Positions 7,801-8,045 of a DNA stretch of 8,045 nt are shown in pieces (positions within the stretch are counted from its first letter, which is position 1; every line of letters begins with the position of its first letter). The notes below the pieces were generated by a model. The model had not been told where the DNA came from, did not search any database, and saw nothing but the letters and a program-made list of their open reading frames with translations. The position numbers and the translations under genes were made by a program. Origin of the DNA: Christensenellaceae bacterium (GTDB lineage Bacteria > Bacillota > Clostridia > Christensenellales > Borkfalkiaceae); assembly GCA_948482865.1 (NCBI GenBank), contig CAOMHR010000069.1:1-8045 (forward strand), given 5' to 3'.

Positions 7801-8045
7801 ACCGTTTAAATCCAGCACGATATCCGCGCCTGCCGGCACGGTAATTCTTCCGTGTGAAAATCCGTCGCTGTCCGCGCCGAACGGGTTGTTGCCGCCCACG
7901 GGAGCTTCCCAATCCGCGTCAAGAATAAACCAAACCTGTTTGCTCTTGGTTTTGCTGGTTGCCACCGCGCTGTTCCAGGCAGCTTCGAAGTCGCCGTTAA
8001 CTATATATCTAAGCGAGTTGGTGTCAGTCGCTTCCGCCGCCGCAA
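1897..8045 (-). CDS. Giant single-pass surface protein: beta-helix, MBG/Ig-like array, TM, cytoplasmic coiled coil (5' end beyond window)
   Basis: The frame is open from the right edge (first full codon 8041-8043) to TGA 1897-1899, 2048 visible codons. The GTG at 7963-7965 is internal: the 26 codons before it are open and read AAAEATDTNSL, as expected just after a signal peptide, so the start lies off-window. Numbering from 8043, residues about 137-345 form a right-handed beta-helix with six NGG rungs (150, 175, 202, 241, 270, 305). From about 562 to 1717 come Ig-like beta modules, including a good MBG_2-type domain at 764-844 (GDAPPTYTATFTGF, then NYEITYKTGKLTV). One transmembrane helix spans about 1743-1769, followed by KRRK, so the C-terminus should be cytoplasmic. 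The tail has a charged coiled coil (1770-1841), a Gln/Pro/Met tract (1849-1894), a Met/Ala-rich helix and an acidic end. No LPXTG signal is present. Adhesion or cell-envelope scaffolding is inferred; the ligand is unknown. Confidence 0.95.
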   Translation of the reverse strand, partial: AAAEATDTNSLRYIVNGDFEAAWNSAVATSKTKSKQVWFILDADWEAPVGGNNPFGADSDGFSHGRITVPAGADIVLDLNGHNINRRLTTYTQLGSVLCVDGGKLTIEDGAGGGTITGGFTGEYRNWHPDELDYDYGGGIIMKSGELTLNGGSVTGNRADCAGGICVAGGKFIMNGGSVTNNIADRASGGIEFDRGSGHEINGGEISYNQVTGVTASGTSVHGEGGGGIYIYGECPEVTMNGGSIHHNKIVNSDCGGGVFVSPGVLFRMNGGEICYNESSECDAAIGLMWNGTTSLANTGAVELNGGLITGNISKSTSLTGAITCTLNNSIKIGGPVRIYGNFGRNGEARDLCVGAYNRAAVTIVSGTSLMGGQSAWIGLCKASAYSGKTQYPAVNNFTDTDDDAGINISNFFFTNEENIVTTLTSGTTVSLYNAAAYGATIPQESLNWEIGLDDGTTITESTKAGIELEYGKIVTSVKSTYTNSSGNTSISLWSADNPSNTENAMLAIKYSDTNRVLGTFANEVKNAGFYTFFADGTASAFVDDNDGWGSVFNNLTMCINIKPKEIKVNLIDKGHQYGDAVADLYAEEDVLDNAGQPTGDKIKAEVDPATPLVGNDATYALNSFVTLSTEAVASSEIGCYNVKGAVKSSAPFNTNNYKFSFKTASYSVGVATITVKLKGSNTYNGSAQNPAWANLEIVYPNGTSFAGTKLSSSDVTITCGKDLINAGKYGKDDVSISLGTSANAKRFKLAETDPVSGEYEIKKAKLTCTADNKTVGVGDAPPTYTATFTGFVGSDTEATVITKQPTFACDYTTSSAKGDYTITPAGAEADNYEITYKTGKLTVGTGSIAKPTITTAEYGYDGTEHTFSITGYNATAITGVTLSDSTKFVWDAATATVKATKAGKCKITFTLDTSKYTWSDSTMTPVELEIEVKPMPLVFSLTSTGGNNWKWDYGATGTIDYALTTTTVAGDNLTYYYHYYPAADSSKSEKVAGTSIDVSKLASGSYMAEVRLVASTEAGYSADNANYTIDANSKNTQAFVIDAGGAETSDIVWQFSLNGDPATNLFKADGTQEELKYGLKADGAPNEIEVLFPDLSAVTYLQRDDNREGFTNGMKIVGVKDGVETEITGKITKPGTYKIIVALISDDNHLFDNGTKKGEASAEFTVERAEVDLSGMKLEYGWYDDDKGEVVYNDYDPKKPPVYKESWVYIRVKGGTNYPKGITNAEIVNESTDYFGDRDVPGTVSAKVKFTLDENYVYKKDGTTYENWFNETVSITLSKKKIPVSWTLSTLKDSAGKDVLDDNGLPYQIYVLDFGADPDKLAQYIKYEYYYADMSDPANPVVGAAVPSTSPSGTTTNAQLDYLIDVDGAGKTDGSSTKSVGIFIRPVIDTTVSGSENFVLDIPAGGADQFTKLGQKKNAVTVTQVKDKLVYGTEVTNLDELYTLKKGTAAYSTNSYTAVIYKGNDSAGAVAVKDFDFSTANVGTYTIKFELKASVANSDALSKTGITLEITRQEIEVPSLTGKITFNGETLNFADFLDEKYKEYLEKGIIGAVSGRATARDVGNYAAVIEIINDNYMWKQPAGEDADTAKALLKASVADEEVSSDVTIDGAAKQAEYSWKIAPFKLGTDVIDVSGKDGAKININKLPEWVRTMLTEGSLTAGVAYYADQAGTTPLTDEEIVLKGGREYFVGAVLGGDESKNFTFASDDTVNSASAAIKYKVPQSGAAAAWNNVTAFMTKTWLGLPIWAWFAIGLAVLILLIIIIAVACKRRKSKEQRAEEKARKEEERARREEERRLQQERLEQERRLQQEKIEAERELARAKQEAELEKIRAQAQMAAGAGAASVAMPQQQAQPVQQQQPVPQAMPQQQPQYQQMPAPMPMQMPMMPQQQAQGSGMDSSVMLALLQSQAAMQAQITEMRATQDASVKAEMEMLKMQMLSGNAPAAFLNVPQANGRPVQQGISAELLGEAIVSAFTRLAANGAKPAELPAHTEQETATANSHAVYPPDAVVTTTTTVDTTQKQLRRTERDGTRNDFVDVDGFYDSID
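2362..2499 (-). repeat. Low-complexity Gln/Pro/Met tract in the cytoplasmic tail
   Basis: Forty-six codons encode 20 Gln, 11 Pro and 8 Met, in short units such as MPQQQ, QPVQQQQ and PMPMQMPMM. The tract lies between the charged coiled coil and a second helical segment in the part predicted to be cytoplasmic. It is probably disordered and may be prone to length variation between strains because of its repetitive codons (cag-rich, read as ctg on the plus strand). Confidence 0.75.
7012..7635 (-). repeat. Beta-helix rung repeats in the large surface protein
   Basis: Six imperfect repeats of 25-39 residues carry the core (M/I/L)NGG(S/E/L)(I/V), usually followed by an N and preceded by GGI or GGV strands. 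In DNA this shows as a recurrent plus-strand gccgccgtt or gccgccatt near 7128, 7235, 7321, 7437, 7520 and 7595. The alternation of GG(I/V) and FxMN resembles the repeat logic of right-handed beta-helix adhesins, including the chlamydial polymorphic membrane protein motifs GGAI and FxxN. That is a likeness, not a family assignment. Confidence 0.75.

Noticed and set aside
1897..7965. GTG at 7963-7965 as the start of the large gene
   Set aside because: The frame is open upstream to the window edge, no ribosome site precedes the GTG, and the upstream residues look like a mature protein N-terminus.

Overview
The window holds parts of two same-strand (minus) genes for secreted or surface repeat proteins, separated by a 530-base AT-rich intergenic region that looks regulatory. 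No enzyme, RNA gene, transposon, phage gene or CRISPR array is visible. Style suggests an uncultured Firmicutes, perhaps a gut Clostridia lineage: giant MBG/beta-helix surface proteins, a strong SigA-type promoter, AGAGG ribosome binding and single-pass anchoring without an outer-membrane signature. That assignment is inference; no marker gene is present.

Region 1897-8045 (minus) is one open frame of 2048 visible codons that runs off the right edge. A GTG at 7963-7965 is not its real start, because the frame stays open for the 26 codons upstream of it. The product has an N-terminal right-handed beta-helix, a long array of Ig-like/MBG beta domains, one transmembrane helix, and a ~280-residue cytoplasmic tail. 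The tail consists of a charged coiled coil, a Gln/Pro/Met-rich tract and a further helix.

Region 1367-1896 contains, in minus-strand order, a perfect 13-bp GAAA hairpin and a U-tailed terminator that close the large gene. A consensus promoter (TTGAAA-N17-TATAAT) follows. It should produce a ~310-nt AT-rich leader ending in a UUCG hairpin plus seven U just before the Shine-Dalgarno of the next gene. The leader can form two mutually exclusive hairpins, and one loop is complementary to the Shine-Dalgarno region, so it is a candidate cis-regulatory RNA.

Region 1-1366 (minus) is the 5' part (455 codons) of a second secreted protein. It has a clear signal peptide, a beta-sandwich-like region and Ig-like modules, one of which is recognisably related to a module in the large protein. 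Its 3' end lies beyond base 1. The two genes look like neighbours in a surface-protein locus, each with its own transcription signals. The large gene also has an AT-rich internal block (about 6360-7560) whose edges match domain borders, suggesting modular exchange.
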